64,000 nt of DNA. Origin: Evansella cellulosilytica DSM 2522. GTDB taxonomy: Bacteria; Bacillota; Bacilli; Bacillales; Salisediminibacteriaceae. The stretch is taken from contig NC_014829.1 of the NCBI RefSeq assembly GCF_000177235.2, positions 1,302,001 through 1,366,000 of the forward strand, written 5' to 3'. The notes beneath the pieces were generated by a model. The model did not search any database, was not told the origin of the DNA, and was given only the letters and a program-made list of their open reading frames with translations. Positions 37,139 to 46,719 of this stretch are shown piece after piece. Numbering within the stretch: position 1 is the stretch's first letter; every line of letters starts with the position of its first letter. The position numbers were made by a program, and so were the translations under genes.

Positions 37139-38188
37139 CTAGATTTTTCCTATAAAAGTCAGGTTTTCAACGCTGATGGAATCTTTTTCACCGTCCAAAA
37201 TTTTTCTTATATCATCTAGGGTTTCTCGTAGGTGAACAGTTTCTCCTTTTTTACCTGTAAACTCCTCTGCAACATAAAATGGCTGTGTTAAATAGGCTTC
37301 TAGCCTTTCACCTCTGTGATACGTGTCAACTTCTGAAGCAGGTAGCTTCTCTATACCACTAACGGAGACTAAGGAACGGAGTTCTCGATACCTTCTTAGT
37401 AGCTTTTGTGCACGCTGCTGGACAACTAAATGATTTTGTTCTAAATATCCGCCTTCTAGGATGGAAGATGTAGAGTAAATAGGATTAACTGCAGGATACT
37501 TCCGCCTAGCCGCTAAGTCTGCATCAAACTGCCACAGGGTTTCCAATGGGCCAAAAGGCAGATCTTCATCCACCGCTTCCCCCTTAATATCTATTAAAAA
37601 TGTTGTTATAGTAACACCGACATTACTTAAACGCTCTTGAAGTTGGTGAATATCCCCTGATATGACGTTAGAACGATCTGCTGCAAAAGCAATGTCCTTT
37701 TCTTTACCTAAAGCCACTAGTTTTTCATATGCTTCATCTACAGAATGGACCTGTACATCAACTTCTACGGTAATATCATTAATCTCTGGGTTCTCTCCAG
37801 ATGGAACTAATAATACAGTAGTAAACCCTCTCTTTTTTAAACGATGAAACATTTCTGCTAAAACAACTAACTGTCCCATACCAAATCTGGCTACTAAACC
37901 GATTGTCCCTCCCTTTGTTAAAGGAGCAAAGGCATCAAGTGTTTTGATTCCAGTTTCAATCATCTCCATCTTCTCCCCTCTAATAATTAAATCATCCAAA
38001 CTACATTCTGCTAAAGTTGCGAGAGCCACTAATGTTTTTACTTCTGCTCGACCAATTGGGATCTTTCCAGTACATAAATTTGAGACAGTTGCAGGTCGCA
38101 AACCAACAGATCGGGCTGCTGCCGTTAAATTTGAAACTTTACGCCTTAATAAAGGAACATTTAACTGGATATTTTCCAAATTTTCCAT
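37139..38188 (-). CDS. helix-turn-helix fused to a P-loop-less F1-ATPase beta-like domain
   Basis: 349 residues. Residues 10-70 form a Xre-like HTH (LTAAARSVGLRPATVSNLCT). From about 77 the chain follows ATP synthase beta: IETGIKTLDAFAPLTKGGTI, then RFGMGQL (100-106) where F1-beta has the GGAGVGKT P-loop. A shortened middle lacks the Walker B/adenine region. The C-terminal beta domain is well kept: RRKYPAVNPIYSTSSILEGG (228-247), QRAQKLLRRYREL (258-270) and TQPFYVAEEFTG (301-312), ending ETLDDIRKILDGE. Nucleotide hydrolysis is therefore unlikely; a DNA-binding regulator with a ligand- or partner-binding pseudo-ATPase module is my inference. AAAAGGAGGTGAATAA precedes the ATG. Flanked on both sides by composite repeats. 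Confidence 0.8.
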   Translation of the reverse strand: MENLENIQLNVPLLRRKVSNLTAAARSVGLRPATVSNLCTGKIPIGRAEVKTLVALATLAECSLDDLIIRGEKMEMIETGIKTLDAFAPLTKGGTIGLVARFGMGQLVVLAEMFHRLKKRGFTTVLLVPSGENPEINDITVEVDVQVHSVDEAYEKLVALGKEKDIAFAADRSNVISGDIHQLQERLSNVGVTITTFLIDIKGEAVDEDLPFGPLETLWQFDADLAARRKYPAVNPIYSTSSILEGGYLEQNHLVVQQRAQKLLRRYRELRSLVSVSGIEKLPASEVDTYHRGERLEAYLTQPFYVAEEFTGKKGETVHLRETLDDIRKILDGEKDSISVENLTFIGKI

Positions 38189-38308
38189 TTATTCACCTCC
38201 TTTTACTTTATATAGTAAATGCATTTACGTTTAAAAGCAATAGTTAATTACTCTTCATAGTAATTTTTTTATTTTATAAAGTAATTATGAGTGTTGGTGG
38301 TGATAATT

Positions 38309-38781
38309 GGGACGGTTCGAGACCGCTGAAAAAGTGTAAAAATTAATATATTATTGCATTATTATTCAAAGTACCTAATTTATAGATTTATAGAAAGAGT
38401 TGATGAGACCGAAGCAAGCGAGACTCCTGCGGGAGCAAAGGCAGAGGTAAGACCCCGCAGATGCGCAGCATAGAGGAGGCTTACCAGCCGCCCGCGGAAA
38501 GCGAGTTTGCATAGGTCTCTTCAACTCCTCTATACTAATAACCTTATATTTATTAGGGAGCTCACTAAATGCAAGTACTTTTTCACTGGTTCCGGACGGT
38601 TCCGGTTTGCCGGAACCGATTTTTTTATTCTTCATTATTTGAAGTGTGGACGGTATTTGTTTACCTCGCTAGTTCCTTGAATGATAAGACTTGCAAACAA
38701 TTGTGAGTTGGCGAATAAGAACGTTCTTCCTGTTGGAACTTTTGATAATTTGGCGAATGAGAACCGTCCCTATTAGCGGTC
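38309..38781 (+). repeat. composite repeat copy D (short form) and trailing REP cores
   Basis: GGGACGGTTCGAGACCGCTG, GAGACTCCTGCGGGAG, CCGCCCGCGGAAAGCGAGTT and ACTTTTTCACTGGTTCCGG make copy D (38309-38619), without the 86-bp module. A CCGGTTTGCCGG hairpin and cores up to GAACCGTCCCTATTAGC (38762-38778) follow. No gene inside. Confidence 0.85.
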
Positions 38782-38931
38782 CTATTAGCATTGATGTTGC
38801 AAAAAGTATGCTATTTGTTGAAAATCAAGTATATTTGTTTTAACTGGTATTATGCGGATGTGTGGAATGTACTATGCTGTGTTTTATTATGTTTCAATTT
38901 TTGCTTTATCAAAGTAGTTGGAGGGATGGGA

Positions 38932-39792
38932 GTGCAGCTAGAAGGCAAAGTGATAGATACGATGCGTCAACGTCAATCTGTAAGAACGTATCATGATGTA
39001 GCTCTAACAGAAGAGCATATAAAGAATATCGAGAATTATATAGAAGAAATACCTCGAATAAGCCCTTTCGGTAAGATTGGAAATATAGAGTTTATAGAGG
39101 TAACGAGCAACAGGTCGGAAAAGGGGGTAAAGCTTGGGACATACGGCTTTATTAAAAGCCAAAAAGGATATTTAGTTGGAATTTCAGAAAAGGATACTTA
39201 TTCTTTAGTGAAGTTTGCCTATAATTTTCAAATGCTCGTGCTATATTTAACGGAATTAGGTTTGGGAACTTGCTGGATGGGGGGCACTTTCAGTCGAAAA
39301 TCTTTTGAAAAGGAATTAATAGTAAGTGAGGGCGAATTTATCCCTTGTGTTACCCCAGTAGGATATCCTAGGGAGAAAAGAAGATTATTTGATAAAGCGA
39401 TTCGTGCGGTTGCTAAATCAGACAATAGAAAGGCTTGGGAGAATCTTTTTTTTGATGAGAGTTTCCACTCATCTTTATCGAAAGACAACGCGGGTCAACT
39501 AGAGTTACCTCTTGAAATGGTTAGAATAGGACCATCAGCATCAAATAAACAGCCGTGGCGTCTGGTCGTTTCAAAAGATCGAAGGCAAGTCCACTTCTAT
39601 ATCGAACATACACCGAACTATAGTAGCAGTTTAGGCTATGACATGCAGTTATTAGATATTGGAATAGCAATGTGTCAATTTGATTTGGCCTGTAAAGAGT
39701 TACAACTAGCAGGGGAATGGGTAGTGGAGAATCCCGGCATGAACGTGAACAATGAACAAATTGAATATCTCTACACCTGGAAGAGTAGGTGA
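38932..39792 (+). CDS. nitroreductase-family protein
   Basis: 286 residues from GTG 38932. GGAGGG at 38920-38925 is well placed for this start and too close to ATG 38926; the frame upstream to 38791 is probably untranslated. It is a TM1586-like nitroreductase: MRQRQSVRTYHDVALTEEH opens the FMN-binding half, FAYNFQMLVLYLTELGLGTC and WMGGTF follow, and a second half-repeat has GPSASNKQPWRLVVSKDRR. These are FMN-dependent NAD(P)H oxidoreductases acting on nitro or quinone compounds; the natural substrate is unknown. Convergent with the radical SAM gene, separated by a repeat and terminator. Confidence 0.85.
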   Translation: MQLEGKVIDTMRQRQSVRTYHDVALTEEHIKNIENYIEEIPRISPFGKIGNIEFIEVTSNRSEKGVKLGTYGFIKSQKGYLVGISEKDTYSLVKFAYNFQMLVLYLTELGLGTCWMGGTFSRKSFEKELIVSEGEFIPCVTPVGYPREKRRLFDKAIRAVAKSDNRKAWENLFFDESFHSSLSKDNAGQLELPLEMVRIGPSASNKQPWRLVVSKDRRQVHFYIEHTPNYSSSLGYDMQLLDIGIAMCQFDLACKELQLAGEWVVENPGMNVNNEQIEYLYTWKSR

Positions 39793-39794
39793 CT

Positions 39795-39990
39795 GGCTAA
39801 TGGGGACATTCCGGCTTGCCGGAACCTTTTAAAAGAAAAAACGTAAAAACAGCTTCACAAAGCTGTTTTTACGTTTTTCTTATTATTCTAGATTTGAAGT
39901 ACAGGACTTATTCGTTTACCTTCCAGTTCCTTGAAAGACAAGATTAGGAAACTACCGCGAGCTGGCGAAGGAGAACCGTCCCCGTTAGCC
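39795..39990. repeat. paired REP unit with internal bidirectional terminator
   Basis: Left end GGCTAATGGGGAC with TTCCGGCTTGCCGGAA; right end GAACCGTCCCCGTTAGCC, which supplies the GGC TAA stop of the opposite gene. Inside, AAAACGTAAAAACAGCTT pairs with AAGCTGTTTTTACGTTTT (39838-39878), a terminator serving both convergent genes. Confidence 0.85.
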
Positions 39991-41112
39991 GTTAGGTTGG
40001 TAGATGCAGTATGGTTCGCTTTCTAGGTAATCTCCAGTTACGGCATATGCTCTTGAACGAGAGCCACCACAGACGTAACGATACTCACATACTCCGCATT
40101 TTCCTTTGTATAAATCTGGGTTCCGAAGTTCTTTTAGTACGGGGGATTCACGATAGATTTCCTTTAACGGTTTTTCTCTTACATTCCCAACTTTGATGGG
40201 CAATAACCCACTCGGCATCACATCACCAATATGAGAAATAAAGATGAATCCATTGCCATCGTTCACGCTTTTTGGTGCTCTCTTTAAACCATCGATAACA
40301 GATGCATGATCGGATGTAATCGTATCCTCATACCGAATGACATCTTTTTCAAGCTTCTGTTCCCTTACTTTTTGTTGTAGGACGACTCTACGATAATGCT
40401 GTGCTGCCGTCGTTTTAATATCATATGGCATCACTTTATTTAGTTCGTATAACCATTTAAAAACTTTTTCATGCTCTGTTGCACTAATACATGCATTCTG
40501 CTGTCCTCTTCCAGTAGGCACTAAGAAAAATACATACCACATAATTGCCTTTAAGTCCTTCACGAGTTCTGCCATTTGTTCGAGGTGATGATAGTTGAAT
40601 TTTGAAATAACAGTATTAATTTGTAATGGCATACCTAATTCGTTTAAGTAATTTATTTTCTTTAAAGTTAAGTCGAAGGAACCACCTGTACCTCTAAATT
40701 GATCATGTATTTCTGGAGTTGGTCCATCGAGACTGAACGCCCACCGTGATAATCCAACATTTTTTGCCATCTTCATTTTTTCGATTGTGACATTTTCGGT
40801 TGCACTCGGGGTCATCGACACGCGCATCCCTTTTTTTACTGCGTAATCTGCTAGTTCAAATAGATCTTCTCTCATCATACAGTCCCCACCAGAAAAAACG
40901 ATCATAGGGTTATCCATATCATAAATTTGATCAATGAGCTGAATGCCCTCTTGATGATTCAGTTCCAAAGGGTGTGGTTTCGTCTGAGCATCTGCTCGAC
41001 AGTGCACACACTTTAACTCACATGCCCGTGTCACCTCCCATATAGCTATGAAAGGATTTAAACGATAATCAACATTCTTTCTGTGACTATGGGGATGTCC
41101 TTTGTTATCCAT
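39985..41112 (-). CDS. radical SAM/SPASM protein (TIGR04053-like)
   Basis: 375 residues, ATG at 41112 with AAAGGTGA ahead. The radical SAM cluster motif is CELKCVHC (CxxxCxxC), followed by MIVFSGGDCMMREDLFELAD and SRWAFSLDGPTPEIHDQFRG. The C-terminal SPASM region has KGKCGVCEYRYVCGGSRSRA and SEPYC for auxiliary 4Fe-4S clusters. Homologues include heme-biosynthesis-like AhbD/NirJ and peptide maturases; no precursor peptide gene is visible here. It is divergent from a flavin oxidoreductase with its own Fe-S cluster, so a shared redox pathway is possible. The substrate is unknown. Confidence 0.85.
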   Translation of the reverse strand: MDNKGHPHSHRKNVDYRLNPFIAIWEVTRACELKCVHCRADAQTKPHPLELNHQEGIQLIDQIYDMDNPMIVFSGGDCMMREDLFELADYAVKKGMRVSMTPSATENVTIEKMKMAKNVGLSRWAFSLDGPTPEIHDQFRGTGGSFDLTLKKINYLNELGMPLQINTVISKFNYHHLEQMAELVKDLKAIMWYVFFLVPTGRGQQNACISATEHEKVFKWLYELNKVMPYDIKTTAAQHYRRVVLQQKVREQKLEKDVIRYEDTITSDHASVIDGLKRAPKSVNDGNGFIFISHIGDVMPSGLLPIKVGNVREKPLKEIYRESPVLKELRNPDLYKGKCGVCEYRYVCGGSRSRAYAVTGDYLESEPYCIYQPNG

Positions 41113-41348
41113 TTATTTCACCTTTTTCATTAAAAAATTATAAAACTCTCACCTCTGATTACTATCATAGTATAGAAAAAAATGTAAAATTAGCTTTAAT
41201 TTGTGGATGTTTTATGACAATTTTAGTAAATATCGTAAGTTATAGGGGATCTCAACAATACATGCTAAAAGATTCATTTATAATGAAATGAGCACTTCAT
41301 AACTTAATATGTGAAATGATGAACAAATATATCAGAGGAGGGTGTACC

Positions 41349-43298
41349 TTGAAGTATCGTTACTTATTTAGCAAAGGGTATATAGGAAAACTAACGTTGC
41401 AAAACAGGGTAATAATGCCTGGAATGTGTACGAACCTAGCAGGAGCAAATGGAGAAGTGACCGATCATCTTCTTCGATACTATGAAGAAAGGGCAATGGG
41501 AGGTACTGGATTAATCATAACGGAGTTTGCTGTAATTGATCATGAACTTGGAAAAGGAGCAGTTAATCAGTTACGGATCAGCCACGATAGTTATGTAACA
41601 GGGTTCTACCGGTTAGCAAATGTCGTACATAAATATGGGTCCAAACTGTTCGTTCAATTGCATCATGCAGGAAGGGAATCGAATTCGTTACTTACAGACG
41701 GAAAGCAAATCGTAGCACCTAGCCCTGTAACATGTGAAGCGATTGGGGAAAAACCGCGGGAGCTTACGACGGAGGAAGTGAAGGAGCTTGTAAAAAAATT
41801 TGTAACAGCAGCAATTAGATGTAAAGAGGCTGGTGTAGATGGTGTGGAGCTTCATGGGGCACACGGGTATTTAATTAGCCAGTTTTTAAATCCGCACACA
41901 AATTTAAGAACAGATATGTATGGTGGAAGCTTCGCTAACAGAATGCGTTTTTTAGAAGAAATTATTATTGGTATTAAGGAGCAATGTGGTAATGATTACC
42001 CAGTAATCGTTAGATTAAGTGTCGATGAATTTGATGAAGACGGGATTGATGTTGCTTTAAGTAAAAATATTAGTCGTTATTTAGAAAAAATAGGAGTAGA
42101 CGCGATTCATGCAAGTGCTGGAAATTACAATTCGATGGAAAAAGTAATTGAATCTCCTTTATATGAACAAGGTTGGAGAGTCTATCTAGCAGAAGAGATA
42201 AAGAAGGAAGTGAATATTCCAGTTATTACTGTTGGTTCCATAAGAGAACCAAAGTATGTCGAGTCGATTTTAGCAGAAGGGAAAGCAGACTTTGTTGCCA
42301 TTGGACGTGGTCATATAGCCGATCCTGAATGGACAAAAAAGACATTAGAAGGACGAGAAAAGGAAATTAGATTGTGTATTTCTTGTTTACATTGCGCCTA
42401 TTCCAAAGGTCATATATCGTGCTCTATTAATGTCCGTGCTGGTAGAGAGCTTGAATTTAATCAATTCCGAACAATCGGTGAGAGTCACCATGTAGTCATT
42501 GTTGGTGGTGGACCTGGAGGAATGGAAGCAGCACGGATTTTAACTTTAAAAGGATATACTGTAACGATATTGGAGAAAGCAAACGAATTAGGTGGACAAT
42601 TACAGTTAGTGACAGAACCTGTCTATAAAAAGAAAATGAACTGGTATATCGATTATTTAGTGCATGAAATGGAACGGTTAAAAGTAGATATAAGGTTAAA
42701 CGAGGAAGCGACAGTAGAAAAAATCAGAAGTTTTCATCCTCATGCGGTTATTTTAGCTACAGGAGGTAAACCACTTATCCCACAAATAAAAGGGATCGAA
42801 CAACCGCATATTTACAACTATCAGGAAGTAAAATTAGAACAAAAAGTCGTTAAAAATAGTAAGGTTGCTGCAATTGGAAGTGGGATGGTTTGTCACAGCA
42901 CTGTCCGCAAACTAATTGAAGCAGGCAATGAAGTAGTTTTGGTGGAAGTTCCGACAAAGTCAAGCTGTAAAATTAGTCCACAAACTAGAGCAAGGCTGTT
43001 GACTAAGTTAAAGAAAATGGGAGCAACGGTCATTACTAACCATAATGTGAGGAAAATATTACCGAATGCCATTCTTATAGAAGAGGAAAATTCAGGTGAG
43101 CAAATGGAAATTGTTGTTGATCAAGTAGTCATTGCTATGGGGGTTACATCGTACAATCCGCTAGAAATAGGATTGAGAGAACATCTCGACAATGTATTCG
43201 TCATTGGCGACGCAGCAGGACATGTATCCTTAGGAGAAGCAACTAAAGGAGGATTTGAAACGGGCTATGCCCTTGAGTCACTAGTCAGACAAGGCTAA
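41349..43298 (+). CDS. NADH:flavin oxidoreductase, 2,4-dienoyl-CoA reductase-like (OYE/FAD fusion)
   Basis: 649 residues from TTG 41349, supported by GAGGAGGGTG six bases ahead; the upstream ATG frame has no such site. The N-terminal Old Yellow Enzyme barrel holds VQLHHAGRES, DGVELHGAHGYLISQFLNPH and NRYGGSF-like YGGSFANRMRF. The Fe-S motif is CISCLHCAYSKGHISC. The C-terminal FAD/NAD part has HHVVIVGGGPGGMEAARIL and FVIGDAAG. The length and layout match FadH-type enoate reductases that reduce conjugated C=C bonds. The last codon GGC and stop TAA belong to a GGCTAATGGGGACGG repeat, so the natural C-terminus may have been trimmed. Confidence 0.9.
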   Translation: MKYRYLFSKGYIGKLTLQNRVIMPGMCTNLAGANGEVTDHLLRYYEERAMGGTGLIITEFAVIDHELGKGAVNQLRISHDSYVTGFYRLANVVHKYGSKLFVQLHHAGRESNSLLTDGKQIVAPSPVTCEAIGEKPRELTTEEVKELVKKFVTAAIRCKEAGVDGVELHGAHGYLISQFLNPHTNLRTDMYGGSFANRMRFLEEIIIGIKEQCGNDYPVIVRLSVDEFDEDGIDVALSKNISRYLEKIGVDAIHASAGNYNSMEKVIESPLYEQGWRVYLAEEIKKEVNIPVITVGSIREPKYVESILAEGKADFVAIGRGHIADPEWTKKTLEGREKEIRLCISCLHCAYSKGHISCSINVRAGRELEFNQFRTIGESHHVVIVGGGPGGMEAARILTLKGYTVTILEKANELGGQLQLVTEPVYKKKMNWYIDYLVHEMERLKVDIRLNEEATVEKIRSFHPHAVILATGGKPLIPQIKGIEQPHIYNYQEVKLEQKVVKNSKVAAIGSGMVCHSTVRKLIEAGNEVVLVEVPTKSSCKISPQTRARLLTKLKKMGATVITNHNVRKILPNAILIEEENSGEQMEIVVDQVVIAMGVTSYNPLEIGLREHLDNVFVIGDAAGHVSLGEATKGGFETGYALESLVRQG

Positions 43299-43780
43299 TG
43301 GGGACGGTTCTGGCTTGCCAGAACCGTTCTTTTTGTGAAGAATGGAAGAGAACTCGTTAATCTATCGACTATATGTGACAATCATCCGGCAAAGGAGAAC
43401 CGTCCGAGACCGCTGAAAAAGTGTAAAAATTAATATATTGTTGCATTATTATTCAAAGTACCTAATTTATAAATTTATAGAAAGAGTTGAAGAGACCGGA
43501 GCAAGCGAGGTAACTGTCTCTTCCTCTACGAGCATAAGCTTTGAAGCGTATCCGTCGAGACAACTCGTAGCATTAGCGACGAAGCGACGCTCGTTCCTGC
43601 GGGAGTAAAGGCAGAGGTAAGACCCCGCAGATGCGCAGCATTGAGGAGGCTTACCAGCCGCCCGCGGAAAGCGAGTTTGCATAGGTCTCTTTAACTCCTA
43701 TATACTAATAACCTTATATTTATTAGGGGCTCACTAAAAGCAAGTTCTTTTTCACTGGTTACGAACCGTCCCTGTTAGCC
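43293..43780 (+). repeat. complete compound element with copy E (long form) and terminal inverted repeats
   Basis: 488 bp beginning GGCTAATGGGGACGGTTC and ending GAACCGTCCCTGTTAGCC, an inverted repeat of 18 positions with one mismatch. Inside are the TTCTGGCTTGCCAGAA hairpin and copy E (43397-43780) with the 86-bp module. It overlaps the stop of the upstream gene and ends two bases before the stop of the downstream minus-strand gene. Confidence 0.9.
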
Positions 43781-43782
43781 GA

Positions 43783-44418
43783 TTAATCTTTGATCACCAA
43801 GCCGATCAGTGATGATAGTTGGATGGCTTGGTGGGAAGAAACTTTACAGCCATTTAAGTCGTTTATTGATACGATGAGGCTGTCAAATGTAGATGTGCTT
43901 ATATCAATTCCTTTTAAAGGTGTTTGTTCAAAGTTTGTACCATCAAGTGTGCATAGGTTAAATTCAACTTTTTTTAGGATGCAGTCATAAAAGTCGGAGC
44001 CTTCAAGCATTGTCTCCTGGAATATCACCTTTTGTAGCTTTGAGTTTCCGAATGCTGCTAAGTTTAATAATGATTGATCAAACTTAACATTACCAAAGCT
44101 AGATTCAGTAAAATCAACACCTAACAATTTACAGTTATGAAACGTCACACGATGAATGGACGCTCCACTCAGCTTAGCATTGGAGAAATCACAGTTTTCA
44201 AACGTAACATCGGTAACATCTATTCTTCCGAATTCAGTGTTATTGAACCGACAATTTTTAACTACCATATTCGTTAGTCGTGCTCTTTCTAATACCTCAT
44301 TTATAAAGTCCGCATCAGTTACACTGCACATTATAAGTTCATGGTCTTCTTCGTGAAAAATATCAGCAAAGTCCTTTGCAGGTAGTTCCTTCTGTATTTT
44401 AGGTAAATCAATTTTCAT
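43783..44418 (-). CDS. pentapeptide-repeat protein
   Basis: 211 residues from ATG 44418, which has TTTGGAG nine bases ahead; the in-frame ATG 44433 overlaps that site. From residue about 55 to 170 nearly every fifth residue is Leu/Phe with the A(D/N)LXX-like rhythm: VVKNCRFNNTEFGRIDVTDV, TFENCDFSNAKLSGASIHRV, TFHNCKLLGVDFTESSFGNV. This predicts a right-handed quadrilateral beta-helix. Some such proteins mimic DNA and protect gyrase; here the function is unknown. Single gene, convergent with the oxidoreductase. Confidence 0.85.
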   Translation of the reverse strand: MKIDLPKIQKELPAKDFADIFHEEDHELIMCSVTDADFINEVLERARLTNMVVKNCRFNNTEFGRIDVTDVTFENCDFSNAKLSGASIHRVTFHNCKLLGVDFTESSFGNVKFDQSLLNLAAFGNSKLQKVIFQETMLEGSDFYDCILKKVEFNLCTLDGTNFEQTPLKGIDISTSTFDSLIVSINDLNGCKVSSHQAIQLSSLIGLVIKD

Positions 44419-44746
44419 CAATATCATCTCCAAAGGATAGGGGATGTGTATAAGATCTTACCCCGTATATAATGAATATCTTCTATAACTATAATCAATT
44501 CTCAAAGCAATGAAAAGGCTATACTTTTATTGGAATGTGTGAGCAAGCTAGTTACTAACTAATGTAGTAATTATAGAATATTAGGATTTGTATTGTGGGA
44601 ATTATCCATGTGATTTCCATAGAATTTAATTATAGTAGAGATGCTGCTTTCAGAGCCCCAGATTTTTTCTTCTTTATAATTCAAGTTGACCATTTTTTTC
44701 CATAAAGCTATGATGGAGACAATAGCAAAAGAAGGTGAATCATACG

Positions 44747-45175
44747 ATGAATAGGCTTATTCATTTTCGTTTTGGTAACTTGAGATATTTATATATAGTA
44801 CTCGTTGTTTTTACTATGTTATTAGGGTTAGCTTCGAGAAAATACAGTGACTTGCTTACATTATTTTTAGCGGAAAATGCTGGAGATGCGTTGTGGGCGA
44901 TGATGATCTATTTTGGATTCCGTTTCTTACTGGTGAAAAAAAGCCTGATTACTGCTATCCTCCTTAGTTTACTGTTCTGCTTCGGAATTGAGTTTAGTCA
45001 GCTATACCAGGCAGAGTGGATTAACGAGATTCGAAGTACAGTGCTCGGAGCATTGATATTAGGCAAAGGCTTTCTCATAGTGGATCTGTTCCGATATGCA
45101 ACAGGAATAGGGATAGCTGCTATTATTGATAAAGGAATACTCAAGTTTTCTCGGTCCATTTCTCTGAAGAGATAA
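44747..45175 (+). CDS. DUF2809 membrane protein
   Basis: 142 residues from ATG 44747 with AAGAAGGTGA ahead; GTG 44735 overlaps that site. Four helices: YLYIVLVVFTMLLGLASRKY, GDALWAMMIYFGFRFLL, LITAILLSLLFCFGIEFSQL and STVLGALILGKGFLIVDLF. GDALWAMMIYF and EFSQLYQAEWINEIRST are typical of the DUF2809/YjgA-like family. Function unknown. The 3' side converges on the ArsR gene through a repeat pair. Confidence 0.8.
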   Translation: MNRLIHFRFGNLRYLYIVLVVFTMLLGLASRKYSDLLTLFLAENAGDALWAMMIYFGFRFLLVKKSLITAILLSLLFCFGIEFSQLYQAEWINEIRSTVLGALILGKGFLIVDLFRYATGIGIAAIIDKGILKFSRSISLKR

Positions 45176-45232
45176 AATATACATAGCAGAGTGAGGAAGG
45201 GAAATAGTAGGGAGATTTTTGTCAAAGTGAGT

Positions 45233-45330
45233 GAATAGGGACGGTTCCGGCTTGCCGGAACCGTTTTTTCTTTTTACTCAGATAGGCAAATGAGTAGGTT
45301 TGGCAAAGGAGAACCGTCCCCGTTAGCTTT
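45233..45330. repeat. paired REP unit between convergent genes
   Basis: GTGAATAGGGACGGTTCC with CCGGCTTGCCGG hairpin and T6 at the left, GAACCGTCCCCGTTAGC at the right. The left hairpin can also act as terminator. It supplies the last codon and stop region of the ArsR gene. Confidence 0.85.
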
Positions 45331-45670
45331 TTTTGATGGGGCGTATGTGATTGGTGTCGCCTTCTAATGTGTGGCGTAGTTTTTCTAATTTGTTATCCCA
45401 GAATTGGTCAAAGTAAGCGAGCCATTCTTTTATTTCTAAGAATGCCTCTCGTTCTAGGTGGTACCTTTTTTCTCGGCCGAACCGTTGAACAGAAACTACT
45501 TGTGATTCAGATAGTACTTTTAAGTGCTTGGATACAGCTGGTCGACTTATTTCAAACTGTTCACTGATTAAAGTAACTGGCATATCACGCTTCGCGAGCA
45601 TACGTACGATTTCTCGACGCGTTGGATCGGCAATTGCTTGAAAAACATCGTACTTTTTTTGAGCAGACAT
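45323..45670 (-). CDS. ArsR-family (SdpR-type) winged-helix regulator
   Basis: 115 residues. YDVFQAIADPTRREIVRML, then LISEQFEISRPAVSKHLKVL (recognition helix) and VVSVQRFGREKRYHLE (wing) define the ArsR fold. The metal-site cysteines of metalloregulators are absent, as in the SdpR-like group. The ATG follows directly on the stop of the SRPBCC gene (TAAATG), so both form one operon. Such pairs are common in bacilli, where the repressor likely controls its own operon. The ligand or signal is unknown. Confidence 0.88.
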   Translation of the reverse strand: MSAQKKYDVFQAIADPTRREIVRMLAKRDMPVTLISEQFEISRPAVSKHLKVLSESQVVSVQRFGREKRYHLEREAFLEIKEWLAYFDQFWDNKLEKLRHTLEGDTNHIRPIKKS

Positions 45671-46096
45671 TTAACCTTCAACCACTTTTCTTAACGCTTC
45701 ATAAACAATCGAATCCCAGCCGTTATCCATCGTATCTCGAATATCTTTATTCGTTTTGTCTGGACCTGGTCCTGGAACAATCTCATCAGCTTGTCCCCAT
45801 CCACCGTGAATGAGAGTAAAAGAAGTTTTGTCTTCTTCTTCTTCAAGTAGGAAAGATACCTTCCATCCAGCGTCTCCCCATGTAAAAGTAAGTTCATTTG
45901 GTGGATCTAACGTAACAACCTTACATGGAGATGGTCCGAATGGAGAATGAATCGTAAACGTCGCCCCTTCTTCGGCAGTAAAATCGTTTTCCATAAACCA
46001 AGATGCGATTCCTTCTGCAGTAGCGACGGCCTGCCATACTTTTTCAATTGGTGCTTGAAATACTGTTTGTTTTCGAATTTCAGGAACTGTTGACAT
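45671..46096 (-). CDS. SRPBCC/AHSA1-domain protein
   Basis: 141 residues from ATG 46096, preceded by GAAGGGAGGATATAAAT. TVPEIRKQTVFQAPIEKVWQ, TAEGIASWFMENDFTAEEGA and NELTFTWGDAGWKVSFLLEE mark the Bet v1-like START fold found in Aha1-type ligand-binding proteins. It lies ahead of, and abuts, the ArsR-family gene. It probably binds a small hydrophobic ligand; enzymatic activity is not established for the family. Confidence 0.88.
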   Translation of the reverse strand: MSTVPEIRKQTVFQAPIEKVWQAVATAEGIASWFMENDFTAEEGATFTIHSPFGPSPCKVVTLDPPNELTFTWGDAGWKVSFLLEEEEDKTSFTLIHGGWGQADEIVPGPGPDKTNKDIRDTMDNGWDSIVYEALRKVVEG

Positions 46097-46340
46097 AAAT
46101 TTATATCCTCCCTTCAATATGTAACCTTTTGGTTTCTTTTATAACACTTAGTATATGTAACCAAATGGTTTCGTGTCAAACCTTATTTAGTTTTTTATTA
46201 TCTGATAAAAAATATACTAATTAAATGGAAGCAAGAACCATTCTATTCCTCGCTCCTTCCTAGAGGTGGTATTGTGATATAATAATCGAGTGGTCTTAGA
46301 TTCCCTAACAATAATTACAGCATACGAGGAAGGTAATGGA

Positions 46341-46709
46341 ATGAAAAAAGCTATTATATTTTTATTAATATGTTTCTTTGTCATTTTACTGACAGCTTGC
46401 TCTACTAGTGAAACGAATAAAGAGGCAGATAAAGGTTTTGAAAGCACGATTATCGTCGAGCAAAATGGATTATTAGTTTTAAACAAGCCTGGCGATGGAT
46501 ATGAAACTGTTGCTGTGTTTGAAGAAATAATCGATAACCATACATTTACAGCTTTAAATGAAAATGGAGAGGTAGTCTATTATTTGTACCACTCAAATTT
46601 CACAGAAAGTATAGAAGAATTGAATAATGGTGACGAAGTTTTCATCTCTTATCAAGGAGACTTAGAATCTGAGGATAAGTTAGTAATGTTCATTTCAAAG
46701 TTCTATTAA
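46341..46709 (+). CDS. small lipoprotein
   Basis: 122 residues from ATG 46341 with GAGGAAGGTAATGGA ahead. The lipoprotein signal is MKKAIIFLLICFFVILLTAC with lipobox LTAC. The mature part is beta-rich (FESTIIVEQNGLLVLNKPGD, HTFTALNENGEVVYYLYHSN, GDEVFISYQGDLESED) and could be an OB-like fold, as in DUF3221-type lipoproteins. No partner genes. It is followed by a perfect REP hairpin that likely ends transcription. Confidence 0.75.
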   Translation: MKKAIIFLLICFFVILLTACSTSETNKEADKGFESTIIVEQNGLLVLNKPGDGYETVAVFEEIIDNHTFTALNENGEVVYYLYHSNFTESIEELNNGDEVFISYQGDLESEDKLVMFISKFY

Positions 46710-46719
46710 AGAGAGTAAG

